This document shows positions 1 through 5,891 of a stretch of 8,947 nt of DNA, one piece after another (positions within the stretch are counted from its first letter, which is position 1; each line of letters begins with the position of its first letter). The notes beneath the pieces are model-generated. The model made no database searches and was not told the DNA's origin. It worked only from the letters and a program-made list of their open reading frames with translations. This DNA is from Limnoraphis robusta CS-951 (GTDB taxonomy: Bacteria; Cyanobacteriota; Cyanobacteriia; Cyanobacteriales; Microcoleaceae). The DNA lies in assembly GCF_000972705.2 (NCBI RefSeq), contig NZ_LATL02000330.1:1-8947 (forward strand), given 5' to 3'. A program made the translations under genes and the position numbers.

Positions 1-182
1 CACCATTCAAATTGTTCTCTGAGTACCTTGCAGTATTTATTCAGGTCATACCTGTTGACCCCTTTGTTATCCATCCAGTGCCTCAGGCAACTATTACGCA
101 CGAAACGGGCAGTACGAATCATCTCATCTAAGATGGCGTACTGCTCGTCTGTCCCTCGTAATTTAGCCTCGAATACTAACAC
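1..182 (-). CDS. tnpB: TnpB-type RNA-guided nuclease of an IS605/IS1341 element, N-terminal part (partial)
   Basis: The reverse strand reads from a GTG at 182-180 for 60 codons and leaves the window at base 1 with no stop. The product starts V-L-V-F-E-A-K-L-R-G and continues with RTARFVRNSCLRHWMDNKG, the typical N-terminus (HTH_OrfB_IS605 region) of cyanobacterial TnpB. TnpB proteins of IS200/IS605 elements are RNA-guided DNA endonucleases that help keep the transposon in place. The start is unusual: an in-frame stop lies four codons upstream, and the sequence reads ATGTGTTAGTA. An ATG two bases earlier is therefore out of frame and meets TAG after one codon. Relatives usually begin M-L-V-F-E, so either GTG is used or a TG dinucleotide was duplicated at the start. 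No Shine-Dalgarno is visible. The catalytic RuvC residues, the zinc finger and the omegaRNA end lie outside the window, so integrity cannot be judged. Confidence 0.85.
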   Translation of the reverse strand, partial: MLVFEAKLRGTDEQYAILDEMIRTARFVRNSCLRHWMDNKGVNRYDLNKYCKVLREQFEW

Positions 183-232
183 ATGGTGGTTTTAATTCTA
201 TGTCATTAAGTTTAACAATTGATACGGAGATT

Positions 233-350
233 GTAAAAAGCGGACAGGTCGAATGCCTCGCTTTTTACCTGGGGTGTCCATGTACCTACCCCCAAATCAA
301 AGATTATGGGGGTAGTGCTATAGCCCCCCAGCCCCCCCGTTAAGATAGCA
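233..350. repeat. Three consecutive hairpins upstream of tnpB, possible element left end
   Basis: Three adjacent inverted repeats can be read directly. GTAAAAAGCG (233-242) pairs perfectly with CGCTTTTTAC (259-268). CTACCCCCA (286-294) pairs with TGGGGGTAG (307-315). TGCTAT (316-321) pairs with ATAGCA (345-350). A small palindrome GAGTT-CCG-AACTC follows at 371-383. They lie between the tnpB start and the DUF928 gene. IS200/IS605 elements carry subterminal hairpins at their ends, so this may be the left end of the element whose tnpB starts at 182. The boundary cannot be fixed from one copy. A terminator or structured leader is the alternative. Confidence 0.5.
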
Positions 351-395
351 GTTCCTACAACAGCAGTCAGGAGTTCCGAACTCAACAATGATAAG

Positions 396-430
396 GCACT
401 CATGCAATCATGCACTCATGCACTCATGCA
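396..430. repeat. Octamer tandem repeat (GCACTCAT-type)
   Basis: Four head-to-tail octamers, GCACTCAT, GCAATCAT, GCACTCAT and GCACTCAT, run from 396 to 427, followed by a partial GCA. Only one base differs among the copies. This is a short tandem repeat of the slippage-prone kind common in cyanobacterial intergenic DNA. It lies 26 bp beyond the DUF928 stop codon. No function is evident. Confidence 0.8.
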
Positions 431-455
431 AAAACTTTTTCTCTCTCCTGACTGT

Positions 456-1322
456 TCACTGTAAACTGTCACCTAACTCACTCTTAACCAGAGGTTGAGG
501 AGCAATATTACCCAAACCGACGGAGTTGAGGAGTTCTGACCAGCGCTGCAAAATGATTGTATCTTCCGGATTAGATAGGCGCAACTGAGCTAAAGTTCTG
601 ACGGTTTCATACCACAGGGCTTCTTCGGCGTAGAGGTTGAGGCGTTCACGGGGTTCTGTTTGCTCAAACTGTTTAAGCTGACTTGGACTGAGAGCGACTC
701 GATTAATCCATCCATTGATAACGATATCACCGGAAGGGTCTAGGGTGTCGGGTTCACATCGAATTGTCAGATACCAATGATAGTTTGTATTGACTTCTAA
801 AGAAGGTGCATCTTTGAGTTCAGACAGATCTAAACCAATCACTCCAGCTTTGGTCTGTTTCATCTGGAAGTTGGTTTCGTAGAGGGGTTTATTTTCTTCG
901 TCCAACAGTTCAAACTTCACCCAAACTGCTTCTAAGGATGTGGGAATATAGTAATAAATTGTCGGTTTTTCTGATGCGGTACGACCTAAAGTTGAGGTAG
1001 GAATCAGAGCGGTAACGCCTCCAGGGCATCTTCCGCGTGTTCCGGCGCCTTCTCGTCTTCCGGGAGTTCCCCGACTCGGTGGTGTAAAATTATTCCACTC
1101 GGTTTGAGAAAGCGGGGTGTTTGGGGCTTTGGTTTCATCAGTTTGGACAATTTCCACCGCGAATCGCGAATCAGACGATTGTATCCTAGAAGCATGATCT
1201 GAGGGAACAAGATGAATGGAACGGGCCTGTGCTGCTAGCATTAAGCTAGGGGTAACGATTTCCAAGAATAAAGCTAGGGAAAACGTTGTAATGATGTGTC
1301 GAGGAGAGGCTGTCCAAACCAT
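456..1322 (-). CDS. DUF928 domain secreted protein
   Basis: This is a 288-residue protein. The N-terminus has a hydrophobic signal segment (about residues 9-31) and a likely signal peptidase site after A-Q-A at 31-33, so export is expected. Family features follow: RGTPGRREGAGTRG at 84-97 leading into CPGG, then TALIPTSTLGRT (104-115), a beta-rich core with Y-Y-Y-I-P and the Y-H-W-Y segment at 181-184, GDIVINGWINRV at 198-209, and a helical tail with LYAEEALWYETVRTLAQLR and NPED (251-254). These match DUF928 (PF06051), a cyanobacterial family of unknown function. Cys99 and Cys189 are the only cysteines and could form a disulfide in the periplasm. DUF928 genes are often beside CHAT-domain and two-partner-secretion genes, and remnants of both occur at 5.0-6.2 kb here. 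The gene appears intact and is divergent from the transglutaminase gene across 223 bp. The role is unknown. Confidence 0.88.
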   Translation of the reverse strand: MVWTASPRHIITTFSLALFLEIVTPSLMLAAQARSIHLVPSDHASRIQSSDSRFAVEIVQTDETKAPNTPLSQTEWNNFTPPSRGTPGRREGAGTRGRCPGGVTALIPTSTLGRTASEKPTIYYYIPTSLEAVWVKFELLDEENKPLYETNFQMKQTKAGVIGLDLSELKDAPSLEVNTNYHWYLTIRCEPDTLDPSGDIVINGWINRVALSPSQLKQFEQTEPRERLNLYAEEALWYETVRTLAQLRLSNPEDTIILQRWSELLNSVGLGNIAPQPLVKSELGDSLQ

Positions 1323-1454
1323 GATGAGCTTGCTTGCAGGTAAACCTAGCCAAGATGAATAACAGTTCTATTCTATCCAATGTTTCTGGGAAGCATAGGA
1401 AAATCTGCTGTTAATTTTCAAGTCGTGAGTGAGAATTCCCAAGCCTTTTAAGAA

Positions 1455-1510
1455 ATTGGGATGAAAACGAATCCCAATACTCTCTAACTCTACAATGATC
1501 AATACTCTCT
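1455..1510. promoter_or_regulatory. Inverted repeat and direct repeat in a divergent intergenic region
   Basis: ATTGGGAT (1455-1462) and ATCCCAAT (1471-1478) form a perfect 8-bp dyad around an 8-nt spacer. The 11-mer CAATACTCTCT occurs twice, at 1475-1485 and 1500-1510, exactly 25 bp apart. All of this lies 36-91 bp before the ATG of the transglutaminase gene and between two divergent genes. It could be a regulator-binding region. A TACAAT that could act as a -10 lies at 1491-1496, without a convincing -35. Functional assignment is inference. Confidence 0.4.
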
Positions 1511-1545
1511 TCGTGAGACCATTCATTTAATCTTCATTTCAGCTT

Positions 1546-3234
1546 ATGACAGTTAGCCCTAATCTTGATAAAAACTCTCGTTTGATCGCCCGAACAATCC
1601 GACCCATCGGAGTTTCAGCGCTACACGGGATAGCGTTTTTAGGAGAGACTCTGTTTGCAATTGATCGCTTACGGGGGTTTTTGCTTAAAGTTGATCCGAA
1701 AACGGATAATACAACGATTGTTAATCCTTATCTGGTTTCCGAGTTTACAGATGTTACGGGTTTAGCCATTTGGGAAAATACGCTGTGGTATACTCGCGAT
1801 GAACGAGTTTATTTTTGTGAAAATGCTCTACAAGAAGATCGGGTTGTTAATTTAGCACCTGAACTTTTTGCGACTCTTCCTTATGAGGCGGAGGGCATCG
1901 CAGTTTGGCAATCAACGGTTTATGTAAGCTGTGCTAAATTGGGATATATTTTTGTGTTTAATCGGGAAACAGGTCGAGAAATTACTCGGTTTTATGCTCC
2001 CGGTATCGGTCGAGAAAATTTGACGGTTTACGATGAAGAACTTTGGGTTTGTGATCAAATAGAACAAACGGTTTATTGCTTGGAACGGGGAACGGGAAAG
2101 ACTAAATTTAGTGTATTAACTCCCTTTGAATTTCCCTGTGGATTAGGTTTTTATCGGGATGAAAATACCGGAGAAAAGGTGCTTTATGTCGCCTACTCAG
2201 GTGATGAGTTATATATTCGCGATGATCCCAATTCGGAGGAGCAATATCAACTCGCCCGACGCGATCGCACGTTTATTCATCCCTTGTATTATCACTATAA
2301 CCAACAGGAACGTTATGCAACTTCTAATGGTTATTTGATTGAGATGTCTTATATCGAAGAACTCGAACCGCTCGATGAGGTAATTCTTGAAGATGTAGAA
2401 TGGCGGATTGCTTTGCCCTCGGAAACAAACCGACAAAAAATTCGAGAAATTACGCCGATTGGAGTGCCTTTTACGGAAGAAATTCAAGATGGAGAACGGG
2501 TTGCTGTCTTCAAGTTTAAGCCTTTTAATTCTAAAGAACGGCGGATTTTTGGCTGGAAAGCGTTGTTAGAAGTACGGGCAATTAAATATCAACTAAACCC
2601 TTGGGATGTGGAGGATATTCAACCCCTAACGCCGGATTTTAGAGCGAAGTATTTAGTTGATGATGATAACTTGGCGATGGAGTCGGCGACGGTTCTAAAT
2701 GCAGCACATGAGGCTGTTCGTAATGAGACGAATATTCTGCGAAAATTAAGGAGTATTCGCGATTATGTTTATGATCAACTTTCCTACAGTCTGACTTCAA
2801 AAATCGAAACTCCTGATGTTGTTTTAAAACGAGGGGTTGGTTCCTGTGGAGAATATGTTGGGGCTTTACTGGCTTTAGGGCGGTTGAATGGAATTGCTTG
2901 TCGTACTGTTGGGCGTTATAAATGTCCGCCTTTTCCTGAACAGAAAAATATTCCTCTACAAGCCGAGTATAATCATGTTTGGTTGGAGTTTTATATTCCG
3001 GGCTTTGGTTGGGTGCCGATGGAGTCTAATCCTGATGATATTCAAGATAATGGCCCCTATCCCTTACGGTTTTTTATGGGATTGGCTTGGTATCATGTTG
3101 AAATTGGAAAAGGGATTAGGTTCCAACAACTGAGAAACCAAGGTTTACCTGTTAATAAGGAGGAGGCTTCTGTCGGAAATTTAGCCATTAATCATGTCCG
3201 GTTTATGATTCTCGAAGAATTACCCGCAGATTAG
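1546..3234 (+). CDS. Beta-propeller-like protein with C-terminal transglutaminase-like domain
   Basis: This is a 562-residue protein with no signal peptide or membrane segment, so probably cytoplasmic. Residues about 20-270 consist of short repeated beta units (GIAFLGETLFAID, GLAIWENTLWYT, GIAVWQSTVYVSC, NLTVYDEELWVCD, CGLGFYRDE...VLYVAYSG) as in NHL/WD-like propellers. Residues about 300-420 are a linker. Residues about 420-500 form a transglutaminase-like cysteine-protease fold (PF01841): nucleophile Cys434 in GVGSCGEY, His477 in YNHVWLEFY, and Glu493 in VPMESNPDD, where the classical triad has Asp. Bacterial members of this superfamily are mostly peptidases or amide hydrolases; the substrate here is unknown. 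The ATG is preceded by an in-frame TAA 15 bases upstream, so it is the first possible ATG start; no Shine-Dalgarno is seen. A 44-residue membrane protein follows 50 bp downstream and may be cotranscribed. A HIP1 octamer lies at 2261-2268. Confidence 0.85.
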   Translation: MTVSPNLDKNSRLIARTIRPIGVSALHGIAFLGETLFAIDRLRGFLLKVDPKTDNTTIVNPYLVSEFTDVTGLAIWENTLWYTRDERVYFCENALQEDRVVNLAPELFATLPYEAEGIAVWQSTVYVSCAKLGYIFVFNRETGREITRFYAPGIGRENLTVYDEELWVCDQIEQTVYCLERGTGKTKFSVLTPFEFPCGLGFYRDENTGEKVLYVAYSGDELYIRDDPNSEEQYQLARRDRTFIHPLYYHYNQQERYATSNGYLIEMSYIEELEPLDEVILEDVEWRIALPSETNRQKIREITPIGVPFTEEIQDGERVAVFKFKPFNSKERRIFGWKALLEVRAIKYQLNPWDVEDIQPLTPDFRAKYLVDDDNLAMESATVLNAAHEAVRNETNILRKLRSIRDYVYDQLSYSLTSKIETPDVVLKRGVGSCGEYVGALLALGRLNGIACRTVGRYKCPPFPEQKNIPLQAEYNHVWLEFYIPGFGWVPMESNPDDIQDNGPYPLRFFMGLAWYHVEIGKGIRFQQLRNQGLPVNKEEASVGNLAINHVRFMILEELPAD

Positions 3235-3272
3235 AATTAAACTGAGGATCAGTTTGGGTACATTGTCCTAAA

Positions 3273-3280
3273 AAGGAGGA
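3273..3280 (+). promoter_or_regulatory. Strong Shine-Dalgarno site
   Basis: AAGGAGGA lies four bases before the ATG at 3285. It is close to the ideal anti-16S complement. Neither large neighbouring gene has a comparable site, so this supports translation of the small ORF that follows. Confidence 0.75.
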
Positions 3281-3284
3281 AATT

Positions 3285-3419
3285 ATGGAATTTTCTGTGA
3301 TTAATATTTTGGCATTAACGGCTTCAGTTCTGATGATCATTGTCACGGGAGGAATTCTTTATCTCACGGCGATGGAATGGCGCGATCGCCGACGACAAGA
3401 GCGAGAAAAACGACAATAG
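3285..3419 (+). CDS. 44-residue single-pass membrane protein
   Basis: The ORF encodes 44 residues. Residues about 5-29 (V-I-N-I-L-A-L-T-A-S-V-L-M-I-I-V-T-G-G-I-L-Y-L) are one hydrophobic helix with a GG pair. They are followed by T-A-M-E-W and a highly charged tail, RDRRRQEREKRQ, which should stay in the cytosol or stroma-like side. The strong Shine-Dalgarno at 3273-3280 fixes the start. The tail codons include a HIP1 octamer (3382-3389). It follows the transglutaminase gene on the same strand by 50 bp and may be in an operon with it. The layout of one N-terminal helix plus a basic tail resembles small subunits of cyanobacterial thylakoid complexes, such as the single-helix NDH-1 subunits NdhP or NdhQ. 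I cannot confirm that match from memory, so no symbol is given. Translation is likely; function is unknown. Confidence 0.72.
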   Translation: MEFSVINILALTASVLMIIVTGGILYLTAMEWRDRRRQEREKRQ

Positions 3420-3453
3420 GGTTAATTGATTTGTCCTCAAAATAGGGGGCTTT

Positions 3454-4386
3454 TTAAAGCAATTTCTGGGTTTGTCCTAAGGCAATGGTTGCTGAACCGA
3501 CAACCACTAAAAAGGCGCCCAGAATTGCCACAGGGGTATGGTGTTCGGGTGTAACGAATGCCGGAAAAATGGAGGAAAAAACCTCAACACACACCAGGGT
3601 TACAATCGGTGTAATGGCTAAAACAGCACTGACTCGTGAGGCTTCCCAGTGTTCTAATGCTTCAGCAAAAGCCCCGTAAGCGAGTAAAGTATTTAAGCCA
3701 CAAAATAGTAAAATGGCGAATTCTAAAAGATTGAGATTGAGAAGGGTTTGAGGGCTAGAAATTGGGGCGAATAATAGGGTTGAACCTCCATAGATTCCCA
3801 GCATAATATTAGAGGAGGGAAGTTGCAATAAAAGTTGCTTTTGGGTTAACGCATAAATTGCCCAACAAATAGCGGCAAAGAAGATTAAAAAACTCCCCAA
3901 TAAATATTGAGTTGGGGAAACAATCAGAACTTGGAGTTTTTCATTAAAAAACAGAATAAAACCCAGTGTAAGTATTCCTAAACCACACCACTGAAGACGG
4001 CTATAACGTTCTTTGAAAATGATGATTGCACCTAAGCCCATGAACACCGGGGCAATTTGAATTAAAACTTCTGCTGTTGTAGCTGAAGTCTTGGCTAAAC
4101 CGGAAACAAATAATAGATAATTTCCAGCTAAGAATAAAGTGGCAATTCCCCACAATTTCCAAGACACTTGTTGTAATTTTTTCCAGGAGGGAAGTTGGCG
4201 TTTCCAAGCTAGATAAATTCCTAGTGTTAGAAAGGCGGCTATAAAACGAAATCCGGTTATTGTATAGACATCAAGAACGTTTAAAGTGACGCTTAAAGCT
4301 AGAGGAAGAATACCCCAGAGAAAGCAGGTTGTTAGCGTTAGGGCTAACCCTACACGCCATTTTCCAGAACTTGAATGTAGTTGCAT
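3454..4386 (-). CDS. EamA/DMT-family transporter
   Basis: This 310-residue integral membrane protein has ten hydrophobic segments arranged as two EamA (PF00892) repeats, at about residues 12-147 and 160-303. Family marks are the end of the first repeat, IQIAPVFMGLGAIIIFKER (109-127), and the matching TPIVTLVCVEVF (259-270) in the second, with GALNTLLAYGAFAEALEH-type helices between them (here starting C-G-L-N-T-L at 229). Length is normal for the family. DMT exporters move metabolites, amino acids or drugs across the inner membrane; the substrate cannot be predicted. The start is ATG at 4386, with no clear Shine-Dalgarno. Upstream lies the repeat-rich 4387-4689 interval. The gene converges with the 44-residue ORF, separated by 34 bp, and no obvious Rho-independent terminator is seen between them. 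Confidence 0.88.
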   Translation of the reverse strand: MQLHSSSGKWRVGLALTLTTCFLWGILPLALSVTLNVLDVYTITGFRFIAAFLTLGIYLAWKRQLPSWKKLQQVSWKLWGIATLFLAGNYLLFVSGLAKTSATTAEVLIQIAPVFMGLGAIIIFKERYSRLQWCGLGILTLGFILFFNEKLQVLIVSPTQYLLGSFLIFFAAICWAIYALTQKQLLLQLPSSNIMLGIYGGSTLLFAPISSPQTLLNLNLLEFAILLFCGLNTLLAYGAFAEALEHWEASRVSAVLAITPIVTLVCVEVFSSIFPAFVTPEHHTPVAILGAFLVVVGSATIALGQTQKLL

Positions 4387-4450
4387 TTTACAGAAAGTTA
4401 GAGTATGATTGACTAAAAATTAGTTGTGGTCATTTCTGATATATTATAAC

Positions 4451-4585
4451 AATATATAGCAATCAGAAATTATTTGTGAATGATCACGACAGAGGAACAG
4501 TAGGGGCAATTCATAAACTGCCCTTACCCGCTCGATATGGAGCGACCGCTTCAAGTTCATAACTCATTTAATATTGCTATATATT
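4451..4585. repeat. MITE-like palindromic repeat with 13-bp terminal inverted repeats
   Basis: AATATATAGCAAT (4451-4463) is the exact reverse complement of ATTGCTATATATT (4573-4585), and the similarity continues inward (24 of 30 positions by eye). TAAC occurs directly outside the left end (4447-4450) and again at 4585-4588, which could be a target duplication overlapping the last base. Inside is a hairpin, GTAGGGGCA (4500-4508) with TGCCCTTAC (4519-4527), containing one G-T pair. ATTTCTGAT (4432-4440) and ATCAGAAAT (4462-4470) form another dyad across the left end. The element has no coding capacity. Its left 74 bp (4454-4527) recurs inverted at 8077-8150. This fits a non-autonomous MITE or a REP-type repeat. 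The interval 4387-4689 holds no gene. Confidence 0.65.
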
Positions 4586-4617
4586 AACTTTTTTTGTTTC
4601 AACTTATCTTTGTATTA

Positions 4618-4652
4618 TTGGCTTCTATTTTACTCAAGGTTAGAGTAAAATA
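4618..4652 (+). promoter_or_regulatory. Operator-like 10-bp dyad with possible promoter
   Basis: TATTTTACTC (4626-4635) and GAGTAAAATA (4643-4652) are perfect inverted repeats around a 7-nt spacer, ending 37 bp before the ATG at 4690. TTGGCT (4618-4623) and TAGAGT (4641-4646), 17 bp apart, could be a sigma-70-type promoter overlapping the dyad, as expected for a repressor site. The hairpin is A+T-rich, so it is a poor terminator. Function is inferred from position. Confidence 0.4.
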
Positions 4653-4689
4653 ATAAAATGAACCGTCATTAACTTCAAATCAAAAAACC

Positions 4690-5025
4690 ATGCGAATTCT
4701 AATTTCACTCGCGGGATTAGCCTTAGTTCTTCTCGGGGTTTATTTTCTCGGTCAAAATATTGTCTTTACCTCTAGTATTTTACGCTATTGGTGGCAGGAT
4801 ATGTCGGCTGCAAGTTCAGTGATTTTACTCATTTTAGGGATTGTTTCTTTGGTTTTCTTTCCTCGGGAAACGGGAAACTTCGGTTGGGTATTCGTTGTTG
4901 CAGGAGTGGCTTTAGTTTTTATCAACAGTCGTGTTTTACTCAGACCCACCAGTTTATGGTCTTTTTTCGTGGCTTTTGTGTCCATGACGGCAGGGTTTAA
5001 ACTGATTCGTACAGGTCGAATTTAA
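4690..5025 (+). CDS. Small four-helix membrane protein, unknown function
   Basis: This 111-residue, very hydrophobic protein has predicted membrane helices at about residues 3-21, 41-57, 64-80 and 87-106. Short polar links contain Y-W-W-Q-D, PRETGNFGW and NSRVLLRPTS. The C-terminus, FKLIRTGRI, is basic. I do not recognise the family. The pattern of residues and codon use look like a real cyanobacterial inner- or thylakoid-membrane protein. The ATG at 4690 has no Shine-Dalgarno but is preceded by a dyad and possible promoter at 4618-4652. Its stop codon (5023-5025) overlaps the stop of the reverse-strand exoprotein remnant (5022-5024), so the two reading frames converge with no spacer or terminator. 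Confidence 0.75.
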   Translation: MRILISLAGLALVLLGVYFLGQNIVFTSSILRYWWQDMSAASSVILLILGIVSLVFFPRETGNFGWVFVVAGVALVFINSRVLLRPTSLWSFFVAFVSMTAGFKLIRTGRI

Positions 5026-5884
5026 TCATAATTACACTGTTTAGACGTCGTTGGTAAACGTTTAACTCCTGTATTTTTGGGGTCATAACCGACGAGAATC
5101 ACATCACCATTTTGAGTTCTGATCCATCCTCTAGCGGGAATAATATTAAGACTAGAAACAGGTTGATTCTGTTTGTTTGAAGACCGTCTAACGGTTGGGT
5201 TATTTTGGGTTGAAGTGACTGAAGGATTAACCAAATCAACCTCTACTCTATTGCCGTTTAACGGGTCGCTTGGAGTGTTTGGAATCCCCCCCGTAGGGTG
5301 ATAATAAACTGGCTTTCTCGAGCTTTTAGACAGGGATCTTGAGCAATTAAAGCGGCTGGATCAACCAAGGTTTGGGGAAATTCCACTAACCCTTGACTGG
5401 GATCAATTTCACTGTTGAGTTCAACAGTACCGCTAAATTGGGCGCCTAATTCAGACGTGGCGGTGATATCGCTGGCTGAGGTTTGAACAGTGCGAAATTG
5501 CGTTCCAAAAACAGCATTAGCATTAATAATAACTCGTCCTCCAAAAGCTTGTTGAGCATTAGCAGAAATATCACTATTTTCTAACGAAATTAACAGGTTT
5601 GTATTGATTTCTATATTACCTCCTGTTGCTTCTCCAGTCGCATTCGTAGTAATTTGGCTATTGCCACGCGATCGCAAGTCTTGAGTATTAATAATAATAT
5701 TACCATTTCCTGCAACAGTTTCAGCTTGTAAATTGCTTTGGTTTAATTCAACAGAATTGGCATTTATTGTTAAGTTTACCGCCGAACCTTCGCCTTGACT
5801 GCTAACCGTTATTTGAGAGTTATTAAAAAGTTGCAAGGATTGAGTTTCGATGTTAATATTACCGACAATTAAAGGAAGCGTTAT
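5022..5884 (-). pseudogene. C-terminal remnant of a two-partner-secretion (haemagglutinin/S-layer type) exoprotein, frameshifted
   Basis: The reverse strand encodes the repetitive beta-helix end of a large secreted exoprotein: units such as LFNNSQITVSSQGEG, GNGNIIINTQDLRSRGNSQI and GGNIEINTNLL, then the conserved C-terminal block SGTVELNSEIDPSQGLVEFP, LVDPAALIAQDPC and ESQFIIT. Just after it the frame breaks in a run of seven G (complement of 5286-5292). The current frame stops at 5258. One more G would continue into IPNTPSDPLNGNRVEVDLVN and the tail RGWIRTQNGDVILVGYDP, ending at 5022. The family normally has 'RGG-P-NPSDPL' here, so the break is real or a sequencing error. The 5' side is also truncated: the frame is open only to 5926, homology fades near 5880, and no start, signal peptide or TPS domain is present. 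The full protein would be exported by a TpsB/ShlB-like partner, not seen here. A HIP1 octamer lies at 5668. Confidence 0.8.
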
Positions 5885-5891
5885 TGCGTAA

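Noticed and set aside
212..415. Reverse-strand open frame of 67 codons
   Set aside because: It runs through the hairpins and the octamer repeat, has no Shine-Dalgarno, and its product follows the repeat DNA rather than a protein pattern.
396..430. Possible CRISPR array
   Set aside because: The repeat unit is only 8 bp with no spacers, so it is a simple tandem repeat.
1004..1210. Second reverse-strand open frame inside DUF928
   Set aside because: It overlaps a clearly recognised protein in another frame and has no family features.
2209..2487. Reverse-strand open frame of 92 codons
   Set aside because: It is antisense to the transglutaminase-like gene, with no recognisable product.
2888..3133. 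Forward open frame of 81 codons
   Set aside because: It is a shifted-frame shadow of the transglutaminase domain; its hydrophobicity comes from the shifted codons.
5022..5234. Separate 70-codon gene on the reverse strand
   Set aside because: The frame continues upstream without a stop into the exoprotein C-terminus once the G-run shift is allowed; its apparent start is a TTG inside that tail.
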